DNA of 34,917 nt from JBBSEZ01 sp038239195 (GTDB taxonomy: Bacteria > Planctomycetota > Planctomycetia > Gemmatales > Gemmataceae). A model generated the notes under the pieces. The model saw only the letters and a program-made list of their open reading frames with translations. It searched no databases and was not told the DNA's origin. Positions 1-7,407 of this stretch are shown here, piece after piece; within the stretch, counting starts at the first letter, position 1; each line of letters opens with the position of its first letter. The position numbers and the translations under genes were made by a program. The stretch is taken from the NCBI GenBank assembly GCA_038239195.1, contig JBBSEZ010000042.1, positions 1-34,917 of the forward strand, read 5' to 3'.

Positions 1-1
1 C

Positions 2-115
2 ACCGGCCAGCGCACCTACCGCCGCCGCACGCGCCCCCAGGCCGCCCCCCGCCCGCGGCCCCGCCGCCGACAGGCCCCCCGCCTCGCTTCGGCCACCAAG
101 TCAATACCGGATTAA
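2..115 (+). CDS. Possible C-terminal tail of an upstream gene (partial)
   Basis: A frame is open from base 2 to a TAA at 113-115 and runs off the left edge. It encodes 37 residues, very rich in Arg and Pro, ending in ATKSIPD. Almost every codon ends in G or C until the last few, as in the real genes here. Basic Arg/Pro/Ala tails are common in planctomycete proteins, but one other forward frame is also open through this stretch, so the choice of frame is weak. No function can be assigned. Confidence 0.3.
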   Translation, partial: TGQRTYRRRTRPQAAPRPRPRRRQAPRLASATKSIPD

Positions 116-238
116 GTTTATCTAATAGTGTCGTGCGCCCACAGGACGACCTCTCGCGCCCCCTGTTGCAATCCCCTTCCACCCGCCTACAATCGACCTC
201 AACGCGCCCCATCCCCCTGCCCTCGTGAGCCTTGCACC

Positions 239-997
239 ATGCGCTCCCTCGCGTTCTTCCTGACGGGCCTGCTCGTTCTCTCCTTTCTGCCCCCGGCGTC
301 CTCCGCCGAGGAAGCAGGCTGGACCGACCTCCTCCCTGCGAAGGCCCTCCGCGCCTTCCGCGGCAAGACCGAGGGCTGGCTGCACGTCGAGAGCGTCACG
401 CTCGATCCAAAGTCCCCACGCAAGCTCCTCGGCAAGCCTGGCATGGGCGCCGTGCTGAACGGCGCCAGGGGCCGAGAGCGCGATCTCGTCACGAAGGAGA
501 ACTACGGCGACCTCGAGGCCCACGTCGAGTTCGTCATCGCCAAGGGCTCCAACTCTGGCGTCAAGTTTCACGGCGTCTACGAGATCCAGATCCTCGACAG
601 CCACGGCGCCAAGGTACTCAGTGGCGACAGTTGCGGGGGCATCTACCCGCGCGCCGAACTCAAGCCTCGCTATCATCACATCGACAAGGGCATCGCGCCG
701 CGCGTCAACGCCGCCCGACCCGCCGGCGAATGGCAGACGCTCCACGCCATCTTCCTCGCCCCGCGCTTCGACCCGTCCGGCAAGAAGGTCGCCAACGCCT
801 GCATCGTTCGCGCTACTCTCAACGGCAAGCTCATCCACGAGAACGTTGAGCTTGCAACGCCCACCGGGAGCAACTGGACCAAGAAAGAAATCGCCCACGG
901 CCCGTTCCTGCTCCAGGGCGATCACGGCCCCGTCGCCTTCCGCAACGTCCGCGTGCGTCCTTACAAGGTGACGGCGGGTGACAAGGTGACAAGGTGA
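239..997 (+). CDS. Secreted DUF1080 (3-keto-disaccharide hydrolase-like) protein
   Basis: The predicted product has 252 residues. The ATG at 239 is chosen because it begins a clean signal peptide (MRSLAFFLTGLLVLSFL, then PPASSAEEA), so the protein should be exported; the frame is open further upstream but that part is low-complexity. The body matches the DUF1080 pattern: a GWTDLL opening, a middle segment with NSGVKFHGVYEIQILDS, a GGIYPRAELKP turn, a GEWQTLHAIF strand and a final GPFLLQGDHGPVAFRNVRV. This family has a concanavalin/laminin-G-like beta-sandwich fold, is greatly expanded in planctomycetes and includes 3-keto-glycoside hydrolases. The length is normal for a single-domain member. 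No good Shine-Dalgarno is visible. The stop lies inside the left arm of the inverted repeat at 963-1050. The family call is firm; the substrate is unknown. Confidence 0.87.
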   Translation: MRSLAFFLTGLLVLSFLPPASSAEEAGWTDLLPAKALRAFRGKTEGWLHVESVTLDPKSPRKLLGKPGMGAVLNGARGRERDLVTKENYGDLEAHVEFVIAKGSNSGVKFHGVYEIQILDSHGAKVLSGDSCGGIYPRAELKPRYHHIDKGIAPRVNAARPAGEWQTLHAIFLAPRFDPSGKKVANACIVRATLNGKLIHENVELATPTGSNWTKKEIAHGPFLLQGDHGPVAFRNVRVRPYKVTAGDKVTR

Positions 998-1050
998 ACA
1001 GGGAAAAGACGGAGAGAGGCCTCTTCTCCTGTCACCCGCCGTCACCTTGT
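963..1050. repeat. Inverted repeat with 20-bp perfect arms (GTGACAAGG-type palindrome)
   Basis: Bases 963-982 and 1031-1050 are perfect reverse complements over 20 bp, separated by 48 bp. The left side also holds three direct copies of ACAAGGTGA (from 963, 982 and 990). The loop centre contains the palindrome AGAGGCCTCT. The left arm overlaps the end of the DUF1080 gene, so that gene's last codons lie in the repeat. There is no T-run, so a simple terminator is not favoured. It looks like a mobile or dispersed palindromic (REP/MITE-like) element. Confidence 0.75.
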
Positions 1051-1073
1051 CGCGGAGCGAAGGAGATCGACCC

Positions 1074-1421
1074 ATGCCCGTCACCATCATGATGCACCTC
1101 TTCGGCAAGCCGGGGATGGAGCTCGACGAGGGCGAGGAGGTCACGCCGCAACAGCTGCGCGACCTCGCGAACGGCATGCAGGCCCGGCTGATGGAGGCTG
1201 CCGAGATCGTCGAGAAGCTGACCGCCCACGGCTGGGAGGCGGAGATGTCGCTCTACGACGTCATGCTCTCGCACCCCTACGTCGAGACCGAGGCCCAGGC
1301 CGAGGAAAAGTTGCACGATCTGGGCATCGCCCCGGACAAGGTCTTCATCGACGAATGGCCGGAGGAGGAAGAGCTGGGCCCAGAGGGGCCCTACCCGGAA
1401 GAGGAAGGGGAGGGCGCGTAG
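1074..1421 (+). CDS. Small acidic protein of unknown function
   Basis: The predicted product has 115 residues. The ATG at 1074 is preceded by AAGGAG about 9 nt upstream, which decides the start. The N-terminal half is amphipathic (VTPQQLRDLANGMQARLMEAAEIVEKL), probably helical. It is followed by HGWEAEMSLYDVMLSHPYVETEAQAEEKL, which reads like a split alpha-beta unit. The C-terminal 20 residues are almost all Glu, Pro and Gly. No signal peptide or membrane segment is seen, so it should be cytosolic. I recognise no named domain; its composition and start site make it a real gene. It stands alone between the repeat at 963-1050 and the receptor gene at 1531. Confidence 0.72.
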   Translation: MPVTIMMHLFGKPGMELDEGEEVTPQQLRDLANGMQARLMEAAEIVEKLTAHGWEAEMSLYDVMLSHPYVETEAQAEEKLHDLGIAPDKVFIDEWPEEEELGPEGPYPEEEGEGA

Positions 1422-1530
1422 CGGCGTAGCGCTCCCCGGCCTTTTCCGCTACCGGGCAGCGAGAGGTGGCGATACAATCCCTCCTGTGTGTCGTTTGCGC
1501 GCCATCGGCCGGCAGCAAAGCGGCATCGTC

Positions 1531-4500
1531 ATGGGCCAGGCGAGGCGATTCGCGGCTCACACCTTGTTGGCCGGCGCGCTCGCGCTCGTTTTCGCTCTGC
1601 CCGTCAAGGCGGCGGCCCCGCCGGAAAACGCCACCATCCGCCCGCTCTCCGACGTCGAGTCGGCCTCTCTCCTCTTCGACCTCTTTAGCGAGGGCCCCGA
1701 CGCCCGCCTGCGCGCCATCCGGACGTTCCGGCAGCGCGCCCCGAGCAGGGAAGCCTTTCGCCTGGCGGCCATCGTGCTCCTGGCCCGGATGGCGATGGCG
1801 GGCGAGGAGGACGGCCCTCACCAACTGGCGTTCGACGCCATGGCGCGAATCGACCCCAAGGCGACGCGGGCCGGCCCCGCCCTCCTTCTAAGTCTGCGCG
1901 CGTTGCCCGACGACGTGCGCCGGCGACTGATCCTCGGCCGGCTCCTCGAGTTCCTGCGCAAGCCCCACCCCGAGCTCCAGCGCCAGATCGTCGATGCGCT
2001 GAGCGAGTTGGTGAGCGAGTCTGCCGAGGCCGATCGCGAAGCCCCAATCCAGTCCCTCCTTCCCCTGCTCTCGGCCAAGCGCAAGGAGCTCCGCCGGGCG
2101 GTCGTCAGCGCGCTGAGCAACATCGGGCCGAGCAGCAAGCCCGAGCAGCAGCGCCAGATCGTCGATGCCCTGGTCCGGCTGCTCGAAGACGAACGCGAGC
2201 CGGAGGTGCAGAGCAACGCGGTCGCAGCCATCGGCCGGCACGGCAGTGAGGCGCGACGTGCCATCCAGCCCCTCCTGAAGCTCTGGGACAAGTTTCCCAA
2301 ACTGCGCGGGGACCTCGCCGAGGCGTTCGTCAACCTCGGGCCGGTGGCCCGGGACGCCATCGGCGCCCTCCGGAGCTCGCTGCGCCCTTCCTCCCCCATC
2401 GAGCTCCGCGTCGTCGCCGCCAAGGCCCTGGGGTCTATTGGGCCCGACGCGAAAGACGCCGTCCCCGAGTTGCAAGCGCTCCTGAAGCACAATCCCGAGC
2501 CCCTTCGCCTCGCCGCCGTCGAGGCGCTCGGGCGAATCGGCCCCCAGGCCGAGACTGCCTGCCAGGCCTTGATGGAGTTGCTGAGCGGCAGCCCCGAGCT
2601 CCGCGAGCGCGCCATCGAGGCCCTCGCGCGCATCGGCGGGGCCGAGACCGTGCGCTTGCTGTCCAACGTCGTGCAGGATTCGGGGGCCAGCGCCACGACC
2701 CGGAAGTCCGCCATCCGCGCCCTCCACGGGATGGGCGCGCGGGCCCACGACGCCATCCCCTTCCTCGTCGGCGCCCTCGACGATCCCGAGGTACGCGCCC
2801 CGGCGGCCGCCGCCCTCGCCACCATCGCGATGGGCCTCAAGGACACCCGGGACATCGAGCGGCTGCCCGCCCTGCGGACGGCGCGCACGCGCTTGCGCCA
2901 GATCGCGCCGCCCCCCGGCCCGGCGGCGCCCGGCTCCGACCGCGAGGTCGTGCGCAGGTCGCTCGATGGGCTGGAAGACGCCGTCGCGGCACTGGAAATG
3001 ATCGAGCGCGCCGGGCGGATGCCCTTCGCCTGGCGCGTGGCCCTCATCCTGCTCGCGGTCGCTTCCCGAATCCTGCTCGCAGTCGCTTCCCTCCTCCTGG
3101 TGTGGGTGGCGGTGCTAGGGCTGCGGCCCGGCTGGCTGCTCGCCGTCAGCGACCGGCTCGACCGGCTCGATGAGCGCCTGCGCTGGCTCATCCCCCAGCC
3201 CGTCTCGCAGCGGCTCCGCGAGCTGTTGGCCCACTTCAACTACCGCCCGCGCGCCCTCGACACCTGGGTCGCCCGCCACGTGGGGGCCGCCCGCGCCTCC
3301 TTCGACCAGTCCTTCCCGCGGGCCCACGACGACAACGTGATCCTGCTGCCGCTCGCGCACCCCGGCCCGGGAACGGCCTCCTTCGCCTCCCCGCGCCAGC
3401 TCGCCCACCTGTTCCGATCCGCGCAGGCCCGCGTCCTCATCTCCGGGGGACCGGAAACCGGAAAGACCTGCTGGGCGTCCCACCTCGGCCGGGCCGCCAT
3501 GCACGACCGCGTCGAGGAGCGCTTGCGGACCAACCCGATGATCGTGGTCCTGCTCGACCGCGACACCAAGCCCCTCGGAGGGGACGACTCCCTGATCCAC
3601 GTCCTCCAGCGCAAGCTCGCCCTGGTCCTTCACCTGGCGCGGCCTCCTCGCTGGCTCTTCGTGCGCGCCTTGCTTCGCCACCAGCGCTTGCTCGTGATCC
3701 TCGACGGGCTGTCGGAGATGACCTCGGAGATGCGGGCGCTGGTGCGCCGCTCCTTCTCCGCTTTCGACGTCAACGCCCTGCTCATCACCTCCCGCGAAGG
3801 GGACTTGCTCGAGGGCCTCGCGGTCAGCGCCCTGGCGCCGCGCGCCCTTGAGCCTCAGCACCTGGCCCGGCACGTCGAGCGCTACTTGTCCCAGCTGTTC
3901 GCCGGCAAGGGGTGGGGCGACTCAGCCCTCCAGGCAATCGCCCAGAAGGTGCTCCACCTGCTCGGGGGCCGGCCCTGCTCCGCCCTGGTCCTGGCCCGGC
4001 TCTGTGCCGAGTCTCTCCTCCACGCCCCCGCCGAGGGGCTGCCCTCTCTGCCCGACAACGTCCCCGACCTGGTGCTCGGCCACGTGCGCCGGCTCTGCGC
4101 GAGGCCCGGGGAGGGCCCCGGCGACGGCCCTGACCCGGTGATGCGCGACGTCCAGGCCGTCGCCTGGGCTTGCCTGGCCTCCGGCTATCGGCATTCCCCG
4201 TCCCCCCGGTCCCACGTGCTGGCCGAGCTGGGCAATCTTCCTCAGCCCGAAGGGACGGGCGAGGCCCGGCTGACGGGGCTCCAGGCCCATGCCGGGCTGC
4301 TCCACGGGCCAGGGGACGACACTCTGGCCTTCACGACGGACCTCCTCGCAGAGTATCTTGCCGGAATGCACCTGGTCGAGAACTACAAGGACGACCTGCC
4401 GCGCTGGCAGGAGTTCTTCAAGCGCCTGCCGCGCGATCAGGCCCCCGCCGCCCAGAACTTTCTGCTGGCGGTGCGCGACTGCTGCCTGGTCCGCCACCGG

Positions 4501-5910
4501 CAGGCGGGCCTGACCGACTTCGTCCTCCACCAGCTTGCCGAGCTCACGGTGCCCGAACGAGTCCTGCTCGGCTGGGTCCGCCGAGAGCTCCAGGAGGCGC
4601 GCGATCAAATGACCGCCATCTTTCCCCCCCGCGGCAACTGGGTGCGCCCGGGCGCACTCGTTGGCCACCGCCACCGCCACGCCACCACCGTGTCGGGCGA
4701 CTGCTACAATTTCTTCGACCGCACCAACGGGCTGGGCATCTACGCCGTCGATTGCGAAGGCCACGGCCTGGCCGCCGCCAGCGAGGTCCGCGCCCTCTAC
4801 CAGGCGCTCGCCAGCCGCGAGCGCTGGGGGCAGGGCGACGTCTGCGACGAACTGGCCGCGGCCGACCGCATGGTCCGCGACGGTGCCCTGTACCTGCACA
4901 AGAACAACTTCTTCTGCATGAGCCTCACGGCCATCGACGTCGCCGCGCACAAAGTCCGGTTCGCCAACGCGGGCATGCCGACGCCCTTGCTGTTGTTCCG
5001 GCGGCGCCAGGGCACGGTAGACGTGCTCGAGGCCAGGGGCCGGCCCCTGGGCAACAACTACCGCAACCCGCGCACCCCGCCCACCCGCGCCGAGGCCGAC
5101 TACGAGGACGGCGACCTGCTGGTCCTCTACAGCGATGGGATCTCCGAGGCCCCCGACCCGACCACCCTCTGCCAGGCCGGGCCTGCGCGAGCTTCCCAGC
5201 CCAAGGCGTGCCTGTTCGGCCGCGCCGGCGTCATCGACACCGTCTGGGCCAGCTCGAACCGCCCGCCCGAAGCGATCGCCGACGAGGTCCTGTGGGCGGC
5301 CGCCCAGCACGCCCGGGCCCTGACGCCCCGCGACGACCAGACGGTGATCGTGGTGGCGCTGGGCGAGGGCTTCAAGGGAGACGACCGGCTGACCTCGCGC
5401 GTGCTGCTGCCCGTCAGCGACGACACGTTTCACCTCCGCCATTCCGGGCCGGCCACCGTCGAGGCCTGCCAGCACCAGCTCCGCCCCCTGCTCTTCGCGA
5501 CGATGAGCGAGCTGGGCTTCGGCGACGAGCGCCGCCGGCAGCAGGTGTGGACCGCCACCTGGGAGGCCCTCCAGAACGGCCTCCAGCACGCCACCCAGCC
5601 GGGCGAGGTGCTGCGCGTCCGGCTGTCCCGGCCCTGCCAGCGGGAGGGCTGGCTCCGGGTCGAGGTCAACCAGCCTCGCCCCTGGCGGAGCGGCGACCTC
5701 CTTCTCTCCCACGCCACCGAGCGCATTCGCACGCAGCAACGGGCGCCCGGGGGGACAATCGTCATGCAATGGCTGGCCGACGAGGTGGAACTGGGCGAAC
5801 AGGAGCGTACCATTGGGCTGCTGTTCTCCCCGGCCGTCAAGGCGGAGCGACGCGTCCCCTGCCCGTCGGGGCCCTTGCACGCACCTGGAGAAGGAGGGCA
5901 ATCGACGTGA
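1531..5910 (+). CDS. Membrane receptor: HEAT - TM - NACHT-like NTPase - SpoIIE PP2C - RsbW-like ATPase
   Basis: The predicted product has 1459 residues. The ATG at 1531 gives a signal peptide (LLAGALALVFALPVKA). Residues about 45-440 are HEAT repeats, probably periplasmic. A hydrophobic segment lies at about 502-530. A NACHT/STAND-type NTPase follows, with Walker A GGPETGKT (G639 to T646), Walker B LVILDGLSE (D725) and a sensor-like LLITSRE. Then comes a SpoIIE/RsbU PP2C phosphatase with SGD (D1057), VDCEGHG (D1074), YSDGISEA (D1202) and RDDQT (D1268, D1269). The end is an RsbW/SpoIIAB-like ATPase domain with an E1345-ALQ-N1349 N-box. The usual DxGxG box is not seen; NQPRPW lies near its place, so kinase activity is doubtful. 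The product probably senses something outside the cytoplasmic membrane and sets the phosphorylation of a STAS partner, which is encoded next with a 4-nt overlap. PP2C-RsbW fusions are known (HsbR- and CrsR-type regulators); the HEAT and NACHT parts are what is unusual. Confidence 0.85.
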   Translation: MGQARRFAAHTLLAGALALVFALPVKAAAPPENATIRPLSDVESASLLFDLFSEGPDARLRAIRTFRQRAPSREAFRLAAIVLLARMAMAGEEDGPHQLAFDAMARIDPKATRAGPALLLSLRALPDDVRRRLILGRLLEFLRKPHPELQRQIVDALSELVSESAEADREAPIQSLLPLLSAKRKELRRAVVSALSNIGPSSKPEQQRQIVDALVRLLEDEREPEVQSNAVAAIGRHGSEARRAIQPLLKLWDKFPKLRGDLAEAFVNLGPVARDAIGALRSSLRPSSPIELRVVAAKALGSIGPDAKDAVPELQALLKHNPEPLRLAAVEALGRIGPQAETACQALMELLSGSPELRERAIEALARIGGAETVRLLSNVVQDSGASATTRKSAIRALHGMGARAHDAIPFLVGALDDPEVRAPAAAALATIAMGLKDTRDIERLPALRTARTRLRQIAPPPGPAAPGSDREVVRRSLDGLEDAVAALEMIERAGRMPFAWRVALILLAVASRILLAVASLLLVWVAVLGLRPGWLLAVSDRLDRLDERLRWLIPQPVSQRLRELLAHFNYRPRALDTWVARHVGAARASFDQSFPRAHDDNVILLPLAHPGPGTASFASPRQLAHLFRSAQARVLISGGPETGKTCWASHLGRAAMHDRVEERLRTNPMIVVLLDRDTKPLGGDDSLIHVLQRKLALVLHLARPPRWLFVRALLRHQRLLVILDGLSEMTSEMRALVRRSFSAFDVNALLITSREGDLLEGLAVSALAPRALEPQHLARHVERYLSQLFAGKGWGDSALQAIAQKVLHLLGGRPCSALVLARLCAESLLHAPAEGLPSLPDNVPDLVLGHVRRLCARPGEGPGDGPDPVMRDVQAVAWACLASGYRHSPSPRSHVLAELGNLPQPEGTGEARLTGLQAHAGLLHGPGDDTLAFTTDLLAEYLAGMHLVENYKDDLPRWQEFFKRLPRDQAPAAQNFLLAVRDCCLVRHRQAGLTDFVLHQLAELTVPERVLLGWVRRELQEARDQMTAIFPPRGNWVRPGALVGHRHRHATTVSGDCYNFFDRTNGLGIYAVDCEGHGLAAASEVRALYQALASRERWGQGDVCDELAAADRMVRDGALYLHKNNFFCMSLTAIDVAAHKVRFANAGMPTPLLLFRRRQGTVDVLEARGRPLGNNYRNPRTPPTRAEADYEDGDLLVLYSDGISEAPDPTTLCQAGPARASQPKACLFGRAGVIDTVWASSNRPPEAIADEVLWAAAQHARALTPRDDQTVIVVALGEGFKGDDRLTSRVLLPVSDDTFHLRHSGPATVEACQHQLRPLLFATMSELGFGDERRRQQVWTATWEALQNGLQHATQPGEVLRVRLSRPCQREGWLRVEVNQPRPWRSGDLLLSHATERIRTQQRAPGGTIVMQWLADEVELGEQERTIGLLFSPAVKAERRVPCPSGPLHAPGEGGQST
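3046..3093 (+). repeat. 24-bp tandem duplication inside the receptor transmembrane segment
   Basis: Bases 3046-3069 and 3070-3093 are adjacent copies matching at 21 of 24 positions. They encode ILLAVASR followed by ILLAVASL, so the duplication stays in frame and lengthens the hydrophobic segment of the receptor by eight residues, about two helical turns. Confidence 0.85.
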
Positions 5911-6299
5911 GCGACGAACTGGTTCGCACGCACGACCCCGAGAAGGGGGTGGCGATCCTCACCATCCTGGACGCGCCCGACATCTGGTTCGACCTCGAGG
6001 CCAAGCAGCAGTTGTACGAGCAACTGCTCGCCGCCTACCAGGCCGTGCGCAAGGACAAGAAACTGACGAAAAAGTCTTGCGTGGTGCAAATCGCCGCGCA
6101 GCTCGGAGGCACCTCGATCGTCCGCGCGTTGCTCGAGCTGTCCGACGCGGTGATCGAGGACGGTGGCTGGGTGGTCTGCGTGGGCTTCCCCGAGGAGACG
6201 CTCGACGCCCTGACGGCCTCCGGGGTGGCCTCCCAAAAAGAATTCATCCTCGCCGGAAACATTCAGCAGGCTCGGGCCCTGCTGGACCGGCTGCCCTGA
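5907..6299 (+). CDS. STAS-domain (anti-sigma factor antagonist-like) protein
   Basis: The predicted product has 130 residues and starts at GTG 5907, which overlaps the receptor's TGA as GTGA; a strong GGAGAAGGAGGG lies just upstream. The same frame is open far upstream (from about 4170), but that part is an antisense-like shadow of the receptor gene, so the short start is right. The fold reads as STAS: a VAILTILDAPDIWFDLEA opening, VVQIAAQLGGTSIVRALLEL in the middle, then GGWVVCVGFPEETLDALTASGV. In RsbV/SpoIIAA the central motif is DSxG, whose Ser is phosphorylated by the partner kinase; here it is GGTS (T69, S70), so the phospho-site would be Thr69 or Ser70 and the usual Asp is absent. Translational coupling argues that it is the receptor's direct substrate. 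The family is likely; the non-canonical phospho-motif lowers certainty. Confidence 0.72.
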   Translation: MSDELVRTHDPEKGVAILTILDAPDIWFDLEAKQQLYEQLLAAYQAVRKDKKLTKKSCVVQIAAQLGGTSIVRALLELSDAVIEDGGWVVCVGFPEETLDALTASGVASQKEFILAGNIQQARALLDRLP

Positions 6300-6319
6300 G
6301 CGGCGGGGAACGCATCGAG

Positions 6320-6383
6320 GCGAGCGGGGGGCGTAAGCCCCCTGTTGCGGGCCCCGAACAGGGGACTCACGCCCCCTGCTCGC
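6320..6383. repeat. Near-perfect long inverted repeat (GGGGGCGTAAGCCCCC palindrome)
   Basis: The left half (from 6320) and right half (to 6383) are reverse complements with only a few mismatches across the whole 64 bp and almost no loop (centre GGGCCCCG). The left half contains its own hairpin, GGGGGC-GTAA-GCCCCC. It lies 20 bp after the STAS stop and before the membrane protein gene. It may end the receptor-STAS transcript, but it has no T-run and has the form of a dispersed palindromic element. Confidence 0.75.
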
Positions 6384-6459
6384 CCATCCTTTCCCAACCT
6401 CGGAGCGGCCCTGCCATCGCTCTTTTGGCCCCGCCCCCCCAACCGCGCGAGAAACACCG

Positions 6460-7338
6460 ATGAAGGACTTCCTCGACAAACTTGGCCTCGCCGAGCTCTT
6501 CGCCTACCTCTTCCCCGGCGGGATCCTGCTCTCCTCGCTGCTCCTCTGGGTCAGCGCCGACGACCTACCCGTCCTGCTGCGGGCGCGCGACGGCTGGCAA
6601 CTCGTCGGCGTCGGCGCCGTGCTGCTCATCGTCTCCTACTCGCTGGGCCTGATCGTCTCCTCGGTGAGCACCTGGGCGGCGGCGCTGTGCTGGCGGAAGG
6701 CCGGGCGCCACTACGCCGAGCCCAGGCCCCTGCGCTGGCTCGGCCTCTTCCTCCTCGACCTGCTCGGCGGGGTGCCGCGCCCCCAGAACAAGTCGTTCCG
6801 CACGGAGCTCACGCGAATCAGCGCGTCCCTGACGCGCCTGGTGCGCCTTTCCGGCCTGGCGAGCACGGAGGTGCCGTGGGAAAGGCTCGTCGCCTACCGG
6901 GCCATCCTCACCGACCGGGTGGGCGACAAGGCGAAGACCGCCATCGCCGAGGCCGACAGCCTTCACCGGCGCTTCCTGTTCGCCCAGGCGGTCGGGCTGG
7001 TCGGGGCCTTGCTCGCATTTCAAGGAGTGGCCCGGTTGGTGACGCTGCGGCTCGGCTGGGGGGAGGACGTATTTCCGCCCGTCTACCGGGGCTGGCTGAT
7101 CGCGCTGATTCTGGTGGGGGCCCTGTCGAGCCTCGCGCTGCGCTGGACGGCGGGGCGCTGGTGGGAGGCCGAGTTCGTCCTCACCTGTAGCCTCACGCGG
7201 CTGGCCGAGTCGGCGCGGCGCAGCGAGATCGAGGCCCGCGCCCACCGCAAGTGGGAACTGCGCGGCAAGCCGGCGGGCTCGCCCGAGCAGGACTGGCGCG
7301 ATGCGGCGCGCGAGATCGCGGCCGAGGAGAAGGGATGA
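6460..7338 (+). CDS. Four-helix integral membrane protein of unknown function
   Basis: The predicted product has 292 residues. It opens MKDFLDKLGLAELFAYLFPG, a short amphipathic helix running into a first membrane segment (GGILLSSLLLW). A second follows (VGVGAVLLIVSYSLGLIVSSV), then a basic soluble loop of about 110 residues, two more helices (FAQAVGLVGALLAFQGVARL and GWLIALILVGALSSLAL), and a charged C-terminal tail of about 60 residues. The paired helices and polar middle suggest a hairpin-loop-hairpin layout with the loop and both ends in the cytoplasm. I recognise no family. It follows the STAS gene in the same direction but is separated by 160 bp containing a strong palindrome, so co-transcription is uncertain. 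The gene is real; a role with the receptor is only a possibility. Confidence 0.75.
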   Translation: MKDFLDKLGLAELFAYLFPGGILLSSLLLWVSADDLPVLLRARDGWQLVGVGAVLLIVSYSLGLIVSSVSTWAAALCWRKAGRHYAEPRPLRWLGLFLLDLLGGVPRPQNKSFRTELTRISASLTRLVRLSGLASTEVPWERLVAYRAILTDRVGDKAKTAIAEADSLHRRFLFAQAVGLVGALLAFQGVARLVTLRLGWGEDVFPPVYRGWLIALILVGALSSLALRWTAGRWWEAEFVLTCSLTRLAESARRSEIEARAHRKWELRGKPAGSPEQDWRDAAREIAAEEKG

Positions 7339-7347
7339 AACGAAGAG

Positions 7348-7371
7348 GCCCGAGGTCGAGGTGCCTCGGGC
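7348..7371. terminator. Candidate bidirectional terminator hairpin
   Basis: GCCCGAGG (7348-7355) pairs with CCTCGGGC (7364-7371) across an 8-nt loop. It lies 10 nt after the membrane protein stop and before the 3' end of the convergent remnant at 7408-7715. There is no clear T-run, so this is inferred from position and stem only. Confidence 0.45.
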
Positions 7372-7407
7372 GTGCTGCTTGCCGCGGGGGACGTTGGGTG
7401 AGAGGGC

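Noticed and set aside
3922..5901. Long minus-strand open frame (659 codons) opposite the receptor gene
   Set aside because: It mirrors the receptor's codon pattern, has no recognisable domain, and the plus strand here encodes clear PP2C motifs. High GC makes such antisense frames common.
4170..5906. Upstream extension of the STAS frame
   Set aside because: It lies wholly inside the receptor gene in another frame and is Arg/Pro-rich; GTG 5907 has a strong ribosome site and a 4-nt overlap.
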